A stretch of 64,000 nt of DNA from MWEH01 sp964392385 (GTDB lineage Bacteria > Bacillota > Clostridia > Christensenellales > DTU072). Below the pieces are notes generated by a model that made no database searches, had not been told where the DNA came from, and saw only the letters and a program-made list of their open reading frames with translations. Of this stretch, positions 16,826-24,423 are shown one piece after another. The stretch spans positions 1-64,000 of the forward strand of contig CAYMPR010000004.1 in NCBI GenBank assembly GCA_964392385.1. The letters are read 5' to 3'. Position numbers and translations under genes: made by a program. Within the stretch, counting starts at the first letter, position 1. Every line of letters begins with the position of its first letter.

Positions 16826-17113
16826 CTACTTCTTCGGTGCTGGAGCAGTGCTCTTCGCGCCACCATGGGCACGGAAAGTTCTTGTTGGTGCAAATTCACC
16901 AAGCTTAAATCCAACCATATCTTCCGTTACATAAACTGCCACATGTTTTTTCCCATCGTGAACCGCAAAAGTATGTCCTACAAATTGCGGGAAAATTGTA
17001 GAAGCTCTTGACCATGTTTTTATAGATTTCTTTTCGCCAGAAGCATTCATTGCCTCGACTTTTTTCATTAAATGCTCCGCAACATACGGGCCTTTCTTTA
17101 TAGATCTACTCAT
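16826..17113 (-). CDS. rpsS: 30S ribosomal protein S19
   Basis: Head protein contacting S13 and the A-site finger. MSRSIKKGPYVAEHLMKKVE, TWSRASTIFPQFVGHTFAVH and EFAPTRTFRAHGG identify it. 95 residues. Confidence 0.97.
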   Translation of the reverse strand: MSRSIKKGPYVAEHLMKKVEAMNASGEKKSIKTWSRASTIFPQFVGHTFAVHDGKKHVAVYVTEDMVGFKLGEFAPTRTFRAHGGAKSTAPAPKK

Positions 17114-17124
17114 TGCTATTCCTC

Positions 17125-17955
17125 CTAGTTAACGCGCTTAATCATCATTTTGTTAGAACGCGCTTTCTTGTTTCTAGTTTTATACCCTAGAGTTGGGATC
17201 CCCCAAGGAGTAACAGGTGATGGCATACCAACTGGGCACTTGCCTTCTCCACCGCCATGAGGATGGTCGCAGGGATTCATTACTGCTCCTCTTACTGTTG
17301 GTCTTACTCCCATATGTCTCTTGCGTCCAGCTTTACCTAAACTAACATTTTCATAATCCAAGTTTCCGATTTGACCTATTGTTGCTCTACATAGAACTGG
17401 AACAAATCTCATTTCACCACTTGGCATACGAAGAGTTGCTTTTCCGCCTTCTTTAGCCATTAATTGTGCAGAGGCACCAGCAGAACGAGCTATTTGTCCA
17501 CCTCTTTTAGGTTGTAACTCTATATTATGTACCATCGTTCCAACTGGGATATTTGCAAGGGGCAGAGTGTTTCCAGTCTTTATATCTACTCCATCGGTCC
17601 CACTAAATATTTCATCTCCAACACTTAAGCCTAAGGGGGCAAGAATATATCTTTTTTCTCCATCGGCATAATTTAATAATGCTATATTAGCAGTACGATT
17701 TGGATCATATTCTATTGTGGCAACCTTTGCTGGAATTCCATCCTTGTTTCTTTTGAAATCAATAATTCTATACTTAACTCTGTTCCCGCCACCCTGATGT
17801 CTTACGGTAATCCTTCCATTTGCATTTCTTCCGCCATGGTTATTTTTGCTTACCAAAAGACTTTTTTCAGGATTGGTAGTAGTGATATCAGAGAAATCTA
17901 ATACACTCATTCCACGAAGTCCAGGGGTTGTTGGTCTATATCTTTTGACTCCCAT
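17125..17955 (-). CDS. rplB: 50S ribosomal protein L2
   Basis: Required for subunit joining and peptidyl-transferase structure. Contains NNHGGRNANGRITVRHQGGG, LPLANIPVGTMVHNIE, and the essential histidine region NPCDHPHGGGEGKCPVGMPS. 276 residues, normal. Confidence 0.98.
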   Translation of the reverse strand: MGVKRYRPTTPGLRGMSVLDFSDITTTNPEKSLLVSKNNHGGRNANGRITVRHQGGGNRVKYRIIDFKRNKDGIPAKVATIEYDPNRTANIALLNYADGEKRYILAPLGLSVGDEIFSGTDGVDIKTGNTLPLANIPVGTMVHNIELQPKRGGQIARSAGASAQLMAKEGGKATLRMPSGEMRFVPVLCRATIGQIGNLDYENVSLGKAGRKRHMGVRPTVRGAVMNPCDHPHGGGEGKCPVGMPSPVTPWGIPTLGYKTRNKKARSNKMMIKRVN

Positions 17956-17971
17956 CGATTCTTCCTCCTAA

Positions 17972-18262
17972 TTACGCCAAGTTTTCAAGTAACTCTATGG
18001 GTTTACTATCCACGCTAAGAGTTACAAATGCTTTTTTGTAAGAAGGAGTCCTTCCGGATGTTTTCCCTCTTCTTTTTACTTTTCCATCGTAACAAACAGT
18101 GTTAACTTTTACGACTTTAACACTGAATATTTCTTCTACCGCAAGCTTAATCTGTGCTTTTGTGGCACTTTTCGCTACTTCGAAAGTATAAATTTTATTA
18201 GGTATGCCCGCATTACTCTTTTCGGATAAAATGGGCTTTACAATTACATCATATGAATTCAT
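17972..18262 (-). CDS. rplW: 50S ribosomal protein L23
   Basis: Tunnel-exit docking site for trigger factor and SRP. VIVKPILSEKSNAGIPNKIY, ATKAQIKLAVEEIFSVKVVK and KRRGKTSGRTPSYKKAFVTL. 96 residues. Its ATG overlaps the rplD stop by one base (TAATG). Confidence 0.97.
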   Translation of the reverse strand: MNSYDVIVKPILSEKSNAGIPNKIYTFEVAKSATKAQIKLAVEEIFSVKVVKVNTVCYDGKVKRRGKTSGRTPSYKKAFVTLSVDSKPIELLENLA

Positions 18263-18885
18263 TATGCGTATACCTCCGTAAGTGATTTAACTGCATCAAT
18301 CGTAAGAACGCACTTGTCATAACGTAACACATCATATAAATTAATTAATGTTGTGTTTATCAGACTTAATCCCTCAATATTACGACCTGCTCTCAAAATA
18401 TCACTGTCATTATCTTTAATAACAAAAAGAGTTGTCTTGGTAGCGCCAATATTATTTAGAATTTCCTTTACCAATTTTGTTTTTGGCTCAGCAATTTTTA
18501 CATCGTTTAGTATAATAACATTGCCATCTCTAACTTTTTGACTAAGAGCGCTACAAAAAGCTGCTGCTTTCATCTTTGTGTTAACTTTTTTGGAAAAATC
18601 TCTCGGCTTCGGCGCAAAAACAACACCACCATGGTACCATTGTGGCGATCTAATGCTTCCCTGACGAGCTCTACCAGTACCTTTTTGTCTCCAAGGTTTG
18701 GCTCCTCCTCCTCGAACTTCAGCACGAGTAAGTGAACATTTGGTACCTTGTCTCTTGTTTGCTAATTGCGCAACAACTACTTGATGTATAAGAGCCTCAT
18801 TGTAGGGTTGGTCAAAAACCTTTTCATCGAGTTCAATGCTACCAGCATCTTTCCCTTGTGTATCGATTACTTTGTAACTTATCAT
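18262..18885 (-). CDS. rplD: 50S ribosomal protein L4
   Basis: Tunnel constriction protein; in E. coli it also represses the S10 operon through the leader. The tunnel loop has SLTRAEVRGGGAKPWRQKGT and GRARQGSIRSPQWYHGGVVF; the C-terminal part NIEGLSLINTTLINLYDVLR. 207 residues. Relevant as a possible ligand of the rpsJ leader. Confidence 0.97.
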   Translation of the reverse strand: MISYKVIDTQGKDAGSIELDEKVFDQPYNEALIHQVVVAQLANKRQGTKCSLTRAEVRGGGAKPWRQKGTGRARQGSIRSPQWYHGGVVFAPKPRDFSKKVNTKMKAAAFCSALSQKVRDGNVIILNDVKIAEPKTKLVKEILNNIGATKTTLFVIKDNDSDILRAGRNIEGLSLINTTLINLYDVLRYDKCVLTIDAVKSLTEVYA

Positions 18886-18897
18886 AACTCTACTCCT

Positions 18898-19554
18898 CTA
18901 TTTCTTTAACCATTTTGAGCCAGTGCTCGTTTTGCATGTGGATTTCACTGTTACAAGTGAATTCTTTGGCCCAGGAATTCCGCCAGAAATCAATAAAACA
19001 TTCCTTGCTTCATCAACTCTTACTATCTCTAGGTTCTGAATGGTAACTTTCTCATGCCCATATTGCCCTGGCATATGTTTATTCTTAAAAACACGTGAAG
19101 GACTGCTATTTGCTGATAGTGAACCAACTCCTCTATGGTATCCTGAACCATGACCCATAGGGCCACGATGAGTACCCCACCTTTGAATAGTTCCCGAAAA
19201 GCCCCTTCCTCTTGTAAGTCCAACTACATCAACATGGTCTCCAACTGAAAACATATTGCATGCTATTTTATCGCCTACTGAATAAGATGCACTTCCATCA
19301 AGTCTAAGCTCTTTGACAAATCTGCAGCAGTTAACATTTGCCTTTTTGAATTGTCCCGCTGCGGGTTTATTAATTGTATCTTGAGCTGTTTCTTGAAAAC
19401 CAACCTTGACAGCTGCATATCCATCTTTCTCGTTAGTCTTTACTTGGATTACCGTACAAGGTCCAGCTTGAACTACGCTAACAGGTATGATAGTGCCATC
19501 TGGAGCAAAGATTTGGCTCATCCCAAGCTTTTTACCTATGATTGCTTTTTCCAT
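18898..19554 (-). CDS. rplC: 50S ribosomal protein L3
   Basis: Assembly initiator near the peptidyl-transferase centre. MEKAIIGKKLGMSQIFAPDG at the start; the central extension GTIQRWGTHRGPMGHGSGYH and FKNKHMPGQYGHEKVTIQNL are standard. 218 residues. Confidence 0.97.
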   Translation of the reverse strand: MEKAIIGKKLGMSQIFAPDGTIIPVSVVQAGPCTVIQVKTNEKDGYAAVKVGFQETAQDTINKPAAGQFKKANVNCCRFVKELRLDGSASYSVGDKIACNMFSVGDHVDVVGLTRGRGFSGTIQRWGTHRGPMGHGSGYHRGVGSLSANSSPSRVFKNKHMPGQYGHEKVTIQNLEIVRVDEARNVLLISGGIPGPKNSLVTVKSTCKTSTGSKWLKK

Positions 19555-19565
19555 TCTGAGCCTCC

Positions 19566-19874
19566 TTACAGCTTGATTTGAATATCTACGCCACCAGGAA
19601 GATCCATTTTCATTAATTGTTGAACGGTCTTTGATGTGCTGTTATATATATCGATTACGCGCTTGTGAGTACGTAATTCGAATTGTTCTCTACTATCTTT
19701 GTGCATAAAGGGCGAACGAAGAACAGTGACTATTTCCTTTTGTGTTGGTAGTGGAATAGGACCAGATACGCTAGCTCCTGTCTCTTTCGCGGCTATTACA
19801 ATCTTTTCGCAAGATGCATCAATTAAATTGTGGTCGTAAGCTTTCAACTTAATTCTAATCTTTTGACCTGCCAT
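19566..19874 (-). CDS. rpsJ: 30S ribosomal protein S10
   Basis: First gene of the cluster; S10 sits in the 30S head and also acts as NusE in antitermination. MAGQKIRIKLKAYDHNLIDA, GASVSGPIPLPTQKEIVTVL and THKRVIDIYNSTSKTVQQL. 102 residues. AGGAGG precedes the ATG by 7 bases. The str genes (rpsL, rpsG, fusA, tuf) that often precede it are not here. Confidence 0.97.
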   Translation of the reverse strand: MAGQKIRIKLKAYDHNLIDASCEKIVIAAKETGASVSGPIPLPTQKEIVTVLRSPFMHKDSREQFELRTHKRVIDIYNSTSKTVQQLMKMDLPGGVDIQIKL

Positions 19875-20045
19875 TTCAGTTTCCTCCTAAGAATTCTCTA
19901 ATATTCTACACTTAACCGTGTGTGTCGCGCTGGCCTCTAAAGAAAAGGCTTTTCAGCCTCAATATCGGTTCATTTATGTGGTTTTGAATTGACATCCATT
20001 AGAATGCAATATTCATTAGCACAAGTCAGCGCTTTTTTACGCAAC
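19875..20045 (-). promoter_or_regulatory. Leader of the S10 operon with hairpins
   Basis: About 170 bases between the predicted start site and rpsJ. GCGCTG (20032-20027) can pair with CAGCGC (19932-19927), enclosing most of the leader. Inside, AGGCT-GAAA-AGCCT (19959-19946) is a tetraloop hairpin followed by a TTTTCTTT run, which could act as an attenuator. No open frame of interest. Autogenous control by a ribosomal protein (L4 in E. coli) is known for S10 leaders; here it is inference. Confidence 0.5.
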
Positions 20046-20051
20046 TTGTAC

Positions 20052-20080
20052 ATAATATCAATTAGCTTCTTGCTTGTCAA
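20052..20080 (-). promoter_or_regulatory. Main promoter of the S10-spc-alpha cluster
   Basis: Perfect TTGACA (20080-20075), 17-bp spacer, TATTAT (20057-20052) with TGA in front (extended -10). A/T runs upstream (20081-20130) could serve as an UP element for the alpha C-terminal domain. The remaining sequence up to 20281 holds no gene and no other structure I can defend. Confidence 0.85.
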
Positions 20081-20281
20081 ACAATTTTTTAACAAAAAAC
20101 GATTTTTTTTAAACTTTTCAAATATATACACTTTATATGGTGTTTTCCCTTACAAATCACTACTAAAGTGTCAAATTTTCCTGTTCTAATTCTTCTTATT
20201 ACATATTATATTTTTCAATATAACATAATTATAAAAAACTCAATCACAATATATTATTAAAGCTATTGATGGCCCTCTATT

Positions 20282-21187
20282 TCACTTAACTTTATCTAAA
20301 AAATTCGTGACATGTAATTTAAATTCATCGGGATACTTCACCATTGACCTTGCGTGAATACTATCTTCAAATGAGAAAAATTCAGCATTTTTTTGGGCAG
20401 AGCTTAGTAATAAAGCATTTTTATAATCTACGACCTTGTCAGCTTTGCTATGTAAAATTAGAATAGGAACTTTAATTTTTTCTATAGCTAGCAACGCATT
20501 ACTTTTAGCTAAATCAATTTTATATATGATTCTACCAAGCAATCTAAGTGATGGCCAAAATACTTTCTTAGCCAAAAATTCATTACTAATGTATTGAGAA
20601 ACAAGTGTTTCCATATTCGCAAATGCACAATATTCAATTACAGACTTAATTCTTTGATCTTTTTCAGCAACCATCAAGGAAGTTACCGCACCCATACTCT
20701 CTCCAAAGATATAAAAAACACTTTCGGGATAATCCTTCATTATAGAGTCCATCCATTGAATAACATCCAATGATTCATAAATTCCAAAAGTTACCGATTT
20801 ACCCTCAGAAAAACCACTATACCTGTGATCTGGCATAAAAACATTAAAGCCTAGTGACAAAAACATTTCTAGGTATTTCATTTGGGAAACAGAGCAGGAG
20901 TTGTGGCCATGCAAAGAAATCATAATTTTATTAGTAATATTACTATTTTTATAAAATCTTCCAAACAAATTATACCCAAAATTAGAAGTGAGTATCATTT
21001 CCTCAAAAGGTATATCTAAATAACGGTCTTGAAAGTTTTTCTCTTTTTTCTCATACTCGACAAGCTCCAAAAATGATCTTTTTTTAGGATGAACAAGCAT
21101 TTTTAAATAATGGAGAACAACACAAAAATATACTATTATCAAAAGTACTAAAAAAGATGGGATAATATATAAAAGTTCTAATTTCAT
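20282..21187 (-). CDS. Membrane-anchored alpha/beta hydrolase
   Basis: 301 residues. An N-terminal hydrophobic segment (about 7-27, IIPSFLVLLIIVYFCVVLHY) anchors it; the catalytic domain follows, probably outside or at the membrane face. Oxyanion region SLHGHNSC, nucleophile elbow FGESMGAV (Ser), acid ILHSKADKVVD (Asp) and histidine in EDSIHARS are all recognisable. It resembles the Bacillus YqkD/YfhR group of serine hydrolases of unknown substrate. Its ATG overlaps the stop of the Crp/Fnr gene (ATGA), so the two are co-translated. Confidence 0.85.
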   Translation of the reverse strand: MKLELLYIIPSFLVLLIIVYFCVVLHYLKMLVHPKKRSFLELVEYEKKEKNFQDRYLDIPFEEMILTSNFGYNLFGRFYKNSNITNKIMISLHGHNSCSVSQMKYLEMFLSLGFNVFMPDHRYSGFSEGKSVTFGIYESLDVIQWMDSIMKDYPESVFYIFGESMGAVTSLMVAEKDQRIKSVIEYCAFANMETLVSQYISNEFLAKKVFWPSLRLLGRIIYKIDLAKSNALLAIEKIKVPILILHSKADKVVDYKNALLLSSAQKNAEFFSFEDSIHARSMVKYPDEFKLHVTNFLDKVK

Positions 21188-21876
21188 TTAGCGTTAACTA
21201 TAGCTACAATAGCATCTAAATTTTTAATAGTAATTTTATCTTTCCAAAAATCGAACATGCCCTCTTCGCGCATTTTTATCATCTCACGGGACATAGAAGG
21301 TCTTGAAACATTAAGATATTCTGCCATCTCATTTCTATTGATTCCCAAAAGAACGTTCAAAGTCCCTTGCTCTAAATATTTTTCATAGATAAGCTTAGCA
21401 ATTTTTAACCTCATGCTCTTTATCGATAAATACTCAGCATCTTTTCTCATCCCTAAGATTTTTCTAGACATATATTCTAGAGTGTTTTCAAGAAGCTTTT
21501 GATGAAATGAGCATGTTTTCTCGCACTGTTTTACTATTGTCGAAACAGTGATGTAAAGTACTGTTGATTCTTCCGCAGAAACAACTGAGAATCGAGATAC
21601 TCTATCAGGGCTATAACCATCTATTTCCCCAAACATATCTCCAGAATTAATAATCTCACTTACTTCTTTTTCCCCATTGGCTTTTGTAATGAATTTTACA
21701 GCTGATCCCTCAAGCATAATTCCTATTTCATCGACAATTACGCCCTGCTCACAAAGAACTTTACCACGAGAACATTTCAAGATTCTTCCTTTTAGACAGT
21801 CAAAAATAGCGTTGATTTCTTTGTCATCAAAGTTTTTAAACAGCTCATTCTTTTTAATTAATTTGAAAATATTCAT
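21184..21876 (-). CDS. Crp/Fnr-family transcription regulator
   Basis: 230 residues. The N-terminal cyclic-nucleotide-binding-like jelly roll (about 15-140) has EIGIMLEGSAVKFITKANGE and GDMFGEIDGYS; the usual RxS ligand motif is not clearly kept. There is no FNR iron-sulfur cysteine cluster at the N-terminus. The C-terminal winged helix (about 145-220) has NRNEMAEYLNVSRPSMSREM. The effector is unknown. It likely regulates its own operon with the hydrolase and perhaps the divergent gene pair, since the two promoters share a -35 element. Confidence 0.85.
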   Translation of the reverse strand: MNIFKLIKKNELFKNFDDKEINAIFDCLKGRILKCSRGKVLCEQGVIVDEIGIMLEGSAVKFITKANGEKEVSEIINSGDMFGEIDGYSPDRVSRFSVVSAEESTVLYITVSTIVKQCEKTCSFHQKLLENTLEYMSRKILGMRKDAEYLSIKSMRLKIAKLIYEKYLEQGTLNVLLGINRNEMAEYLNVSRPSMSREMIKMREEGMFDFWKDKITIKNLDAIVAIVNAK

Positions 21877-21926
21877 TTAAAATCTCTCCACAAAAAAGAT
21901 GTATCCAAGGCAACAAAATTTAATTC

Positions 21927-21955
21927 ATTATACAATGATAATTTTCTATTTGCAA
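21927..21955 (-). promoter_or_regulatory. Promoter of the Crp/Fnr-hydrolase operon
   Basis: TTGCAA (21955-21950), 17-bp spacer, perfect TATAAT (21932-21927). The -35 hexamer is its own reverse complement and is shared with the divergent promoter. Confidence 0.72.
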
Positions 21956-21977
21956 GACATTTAAAAATTTGTATGAT
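21950..21977 (+). promoter_or_regulatory. Divergent promoter towards the unknown gene and AEC transporter
   Basis: TTGCAA (21950-21955), 16-bp spacer, TATGAT (21972-21977). The -10 sits in a short palindrome ATGATATCAT that could be an operator. Weaker than the minus-strand partner. Confidence 0.45.
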
Positions 21978-22011
21978 ATCATTATATCAATTTATTGAAT
22001 TTGGAGCAATT

Positions 22012-22746
22012 ATGAACAATGAATTAAATCTAAAAGCTTTTGAAGAGTGTACAAATGCTTTTTATTCCTCCAGGCTAATATTAATTGACAAACCCATCTC
22101 AAGTTTACTGAAAGTATTAGTAGGAAGAACAGATTATTTTGAAATTATAAGTAATTGTGCAAAAGCATCGCTTTTCTCAACTGAGTACAATAAAGCTATA
22201 TCTGTTGGCTATGAGGGGAAAAAATTTCTTCTGCCGGATTCTGATTCTAGAATTATATCGCTAGTAACAGGGCTTCTTTTTGAGTTTGATAAAAATAATA
22301 TTTCCGTTATTGATTTTCTTTCTTCTTATTTTCCAGCTAAAAAACCACATGAATCTTACATTAAATTTTGCGAGAGTGTTATTCGGCCTTATGAAAAGAG
22401 TTTTAAAAATCTCTATTTAGGTATTATATCTCGCGACGAGGAAGAAACAGAAAGAGAGGAAAATATTAGTCTTGTGCCCTTGATTGACAAAGCAAAAGAA
22501 GACTGTGATTATTGGCTAAGAACCATGCTAGATACAGTAATAGGAGACAACTCAATCGATGAGAGACTAAGAGCAGACTCAATTAGAATGATTAACGGTT
22601 TTCTCTATGTTTTAGAATTAAACAACCCAATGCTACTAAATATTGTCTGGACAGGTCTTGATAGGACATTATCAAGCGTGTCTAGTTGCTATAGAGAACT
22701 TAGGGAATTAGAACTTGTATTAAGAAATTATGGGGCAATTGAATAA
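22012..22746 (+). CDS. Conserved-type protein of unknown function
   Basis: I do not recognise this 244-residue protein. Start chosen at ATG 22012 (MNNELNLKAFEEC), where TTGGAGC lies 4-5 bases upstream; an earlier in-frame ATG at 21973 overlaps the -10 region. It has no signal peptide or membrane segment, is acidic, and is predicted mostly helical, with a Glu-rich stretch (EEETEREEN) near residue 145 and a C-terminal helix (SSCYRELRELELVLRN). Its stop is immediately followed by the ATG of the AEC transporter, so it belongs to that operon and may serve it. Confidence 0.75.
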   Translation: MNNELNLKAFEECTNAFYSSRLILIDKPISSLLKVLVGRTDYFEIISNCAKASLFSTEYNKAISVGYEGKKFLLPDSDSRIISLVTGLLFEFDKNNISVIDFLSSYFPAKKPHESYIKFCESVIRPYEKSFKNLYLGIISRDEEETEREENISLVPLIDKAKEDCDYWLRTMLDTVIGDNSIDERLRADSIRMINGFLYVLELNNPMLLNIVWTGLDRTLSSVSSCYRELRELELVLRNYGAIE

Positions 22747-23703
22747 ATGTTGTTTTTGGCAAGTTTTGAAAGTGTAGCACTTTTACTTTTCATGGCAATC
22801 CCTGGGTTTATTATCGCCAAGCGCCATATGATAGTTAAAGAGCAAGCAGTTTCTTTCATATCAGTTATTTTGCTGTATGTTTGCACCCCTTTTGTAACAA
22901 TTAATTCCTTTTTAAAACAAAACTTTGATGTTTCTGTAGTAATTAACCTAGGAATTGTTTTTTTCTTTGTCGCTATTCTAATTATTGCTTTGGCTTTCAT
23001 TGGTAAGTTAATTGCAAAAATTACAGTTAAAAATGGGACTGATGATGAAAAAAGGATGATATCTTATGCAAGTGCATTTGGAAATACTGGTTATATGGCA
23101 ATACCTTTTTTACAGCTATTATACCCTGGTAATCCTCTTGTTTTACTATATGCAACAGCAGGAATTACAGCTTTTAACATCGTATCTTGGACTTTTGGTG
23201 TTTTTGTTTTAACTGGCGACAAAACAACTATGAATTTAAAAAGAGCACTTCTAAACCCTGCAACACTATCCTTTATTTGTGTTCTACCACTCTATATTTT
23301 AAATTTAAATTTTGTTAGATTCCCTTTATCAGGATTACAAAACACAGTAGGTTTCTTTTCAACGATGGTAGGTCCTATGGCAATGACACTCGTTGGAATT
23401 GAACTTTCCGACATGAATTTTAAAGAGCTTTTTACCGATTATAAACCTTATCTTTCTTCACTTGTTAGACTAATTATTTCTCCTGTATTAGCTTTTTTAT
23501 TAATTTTATTAATTTCTCTTTTTTATGATATGTCCCCTTTAAAAGTAAACTTAATAACAATAGCTGCTGTACCATCGGCAAATAATATAATGATGTTTTG
23601 TTCAAGGCTCGGAAAACCAACTAAATTACCTGCAAAGATGGTAATTATATCGACTTTGATTTCTATTATTACTATTCCTATAGCGCTGACTTTATTCACC
23701 TAG
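22747..23703 (+). CDS. AEC-family (auxin efflux carrier type) transporter
   Basis: 318 residues with about ten hydrophobic helices arranged as two inverted halves. MAIPGFIIAKRHMIVKE and LLYVCTPFVTINSF near the N-terminus and SAFGNTGYMAIPFLQLLYP, VPSANNIMMFCSRLG are typical of bacterial AEC carriers, which export or take up organic acids such as malate or malonate. The substrate cannot be told. No Shine-Dalgarno is visible; the ATG abuts the upstream stop (TAAATG), pointing to coupled translation. No terminator follows. Confidence 0.88.
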   Translation: MLFLASFESVALLLFMAIPGFIIAKRHMIVKEQAVSFISVILLYVCTPFVTINSFLKQNFDVSVVINLGIVFFFVAILIIALAFIGKLIAKITVKNGTDDEKRMISYASAFGNTGYMAIPFLQLLYPGNPLVLLYATAGITAFNIVSWTFGVFVLTGDKTTMNLKRALLNPATLSFICVLPLYILNLNFVRFPLSGLQNTVGFFSTMVGPMAMTLVGIELSDMNFKELFTDYKPYLSSLVRLIISPVLAFLLILLISLFYDMSPLKVNLITIAAVPSANNIMMFCSRLGKPTKLPAKMVIISTLISIITIPIALTLFT

Positions 23704-23980
23704 TTGTCAATTTTACTATTTCAACTTTTAATTTCCTACATACACAGGAATATTTTTCCTATGTGTTTAGCTATTTTTCTCTTTTGATTTCTACAGATAC
23801 TACTGTGATATTACCTAGCTTTTTTGCACCGTTATTTGCCCAAAAAAACTGCAAGAATTTGTACACTATCGGTGGAACTTAGTCTGACAATTTGCTCTTT
23901 TCCCTTTCAACGTAACTTACTTTGGCAATTAACTAGCTTTTTTACACCAACTTACTAATGGCTCTTTACTCGGGAAATGG
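23704..23980. other. Non-coding stretch with a short degenerate direct repeat
   Basis: No open frame with a ribosome site and no convincing hairpin. CTAGCTTTTTTGCACC (23815-23830) and CTAGCTTTTTTACACC (23933-23948) match at 15 of 16 bases, 118 bases apart. Otherwise AT-rich and featureless up to the promoter at 23981. Confidence 0.5.
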
Positions 23981-24010
23981 TTGTCAATTTGTACTACAAT
24001 GTTATATACT
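23981..24010 (+). promoter_or_regulatory. Promoter of the DUF1858 gene and tRNA-Gln
   Basis: TTGTCA (23981-23986), 18-bp spacer, TATACT (24005-24010), 30 bases before the ATG at 24040, which has GGAGG upstream. A single transcript could carry both the small gene and the tRNA up to the terminator. Confidence 0.65.
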
Positions 24011-24039
24011 AACTATACAAAAATGTTTGGAGGTATAAT

Positions 24040-24246
24040 ATGAAAATAACTAAAGATACACTACTCGTTGATGCTTTAAAAATGGGGAACACACAGGCAA
24101 TGGCAGAAGTTTTATACGGATTTGGAATGCACTGTCTTGGTTGCATACTTGCAAACAATGAAACTGTTCAAGAAGCCGCTGCTGCACACGGAATAGATGC
24201 AGATAAAATGCTAAAGGCTCTTAACGAGGCTTGTGACAAGAAGTAA
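24040..24246 (+). CDS. DUF1858 protein, hybrid-cluster-protein-associated redox disulfide domain
   Basis: 68 residues: ITKDTLLVDALKMGNTQAMA, then GFGMHCLGCILANNETVQEA with a CxxC pair (C33, C36). This matches the DUF1858 / prismane-associated redox domain, found alone or fused to hybrid cluster and other anaerobic redox proteins. Role in disulfide or metal chemistry is inferred from the CxxC. No hybrid cluster protein gene is in this window. tRNA-Gln follows 10 bases after the stop. Confidence 0.88.
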   Translation: MKITKDTLLVDALKMGNTQAMAEVLYGFGMHCLGCILANNETVQEAAAAHGIDADKMLKALNEACDKK

Positions 24247-24256
24247 TCTGTTACGT

Positions 24257-24330
24257 TGGAGCATGGTGCAATGGTAGCACAAAGGACTCTGACCCCTTTG
24301 ATGTAAGTTCGATTCTTACTGCTCCTGCCA
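24257..24330 (+). tRNA. tRNA-Gln (anticodon CTG)
   Basis: 74 bases with CCA encoded. Acceptor GGAGCA/TGCTCC, D stem GTGC/GCAC, anticodon loop CTCTGAC (CTG at 24289-24291), T arm GTAAG-TTCGATT-CTTAC, discriminator G. Two oddities: position 1 and 72 are both T (no pair; glutamine tRNAs normally have a weak U-A here), and the last anticodon-stem pair 31-39 is A against C. Other glutamine identity features (G73, U35, G36) are kept, so I call it functional with some caution. Confidence 0.88.
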
Positions 24331-24335
24331 TGAAC

Positions 24336-24364
24336 ATGGGCTGTCTTTTGACAGCCCATTTTTA
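24336..24364 (+). terminator. Terminator after tRNA-Gln
   Basis: Perfect 10-bp stem ATGGGCTGTC / GACAGCCCAT with a TTTT loop, followed by a T run. It begins 6 bases after the CCA end. Confidence 0.93.
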
Positions 24365-24423
24365 TTTAATTTATGGTATATTTATAATATCTTAAAATAT
24401 AAATTACCTATTGGAAGAAGCAA

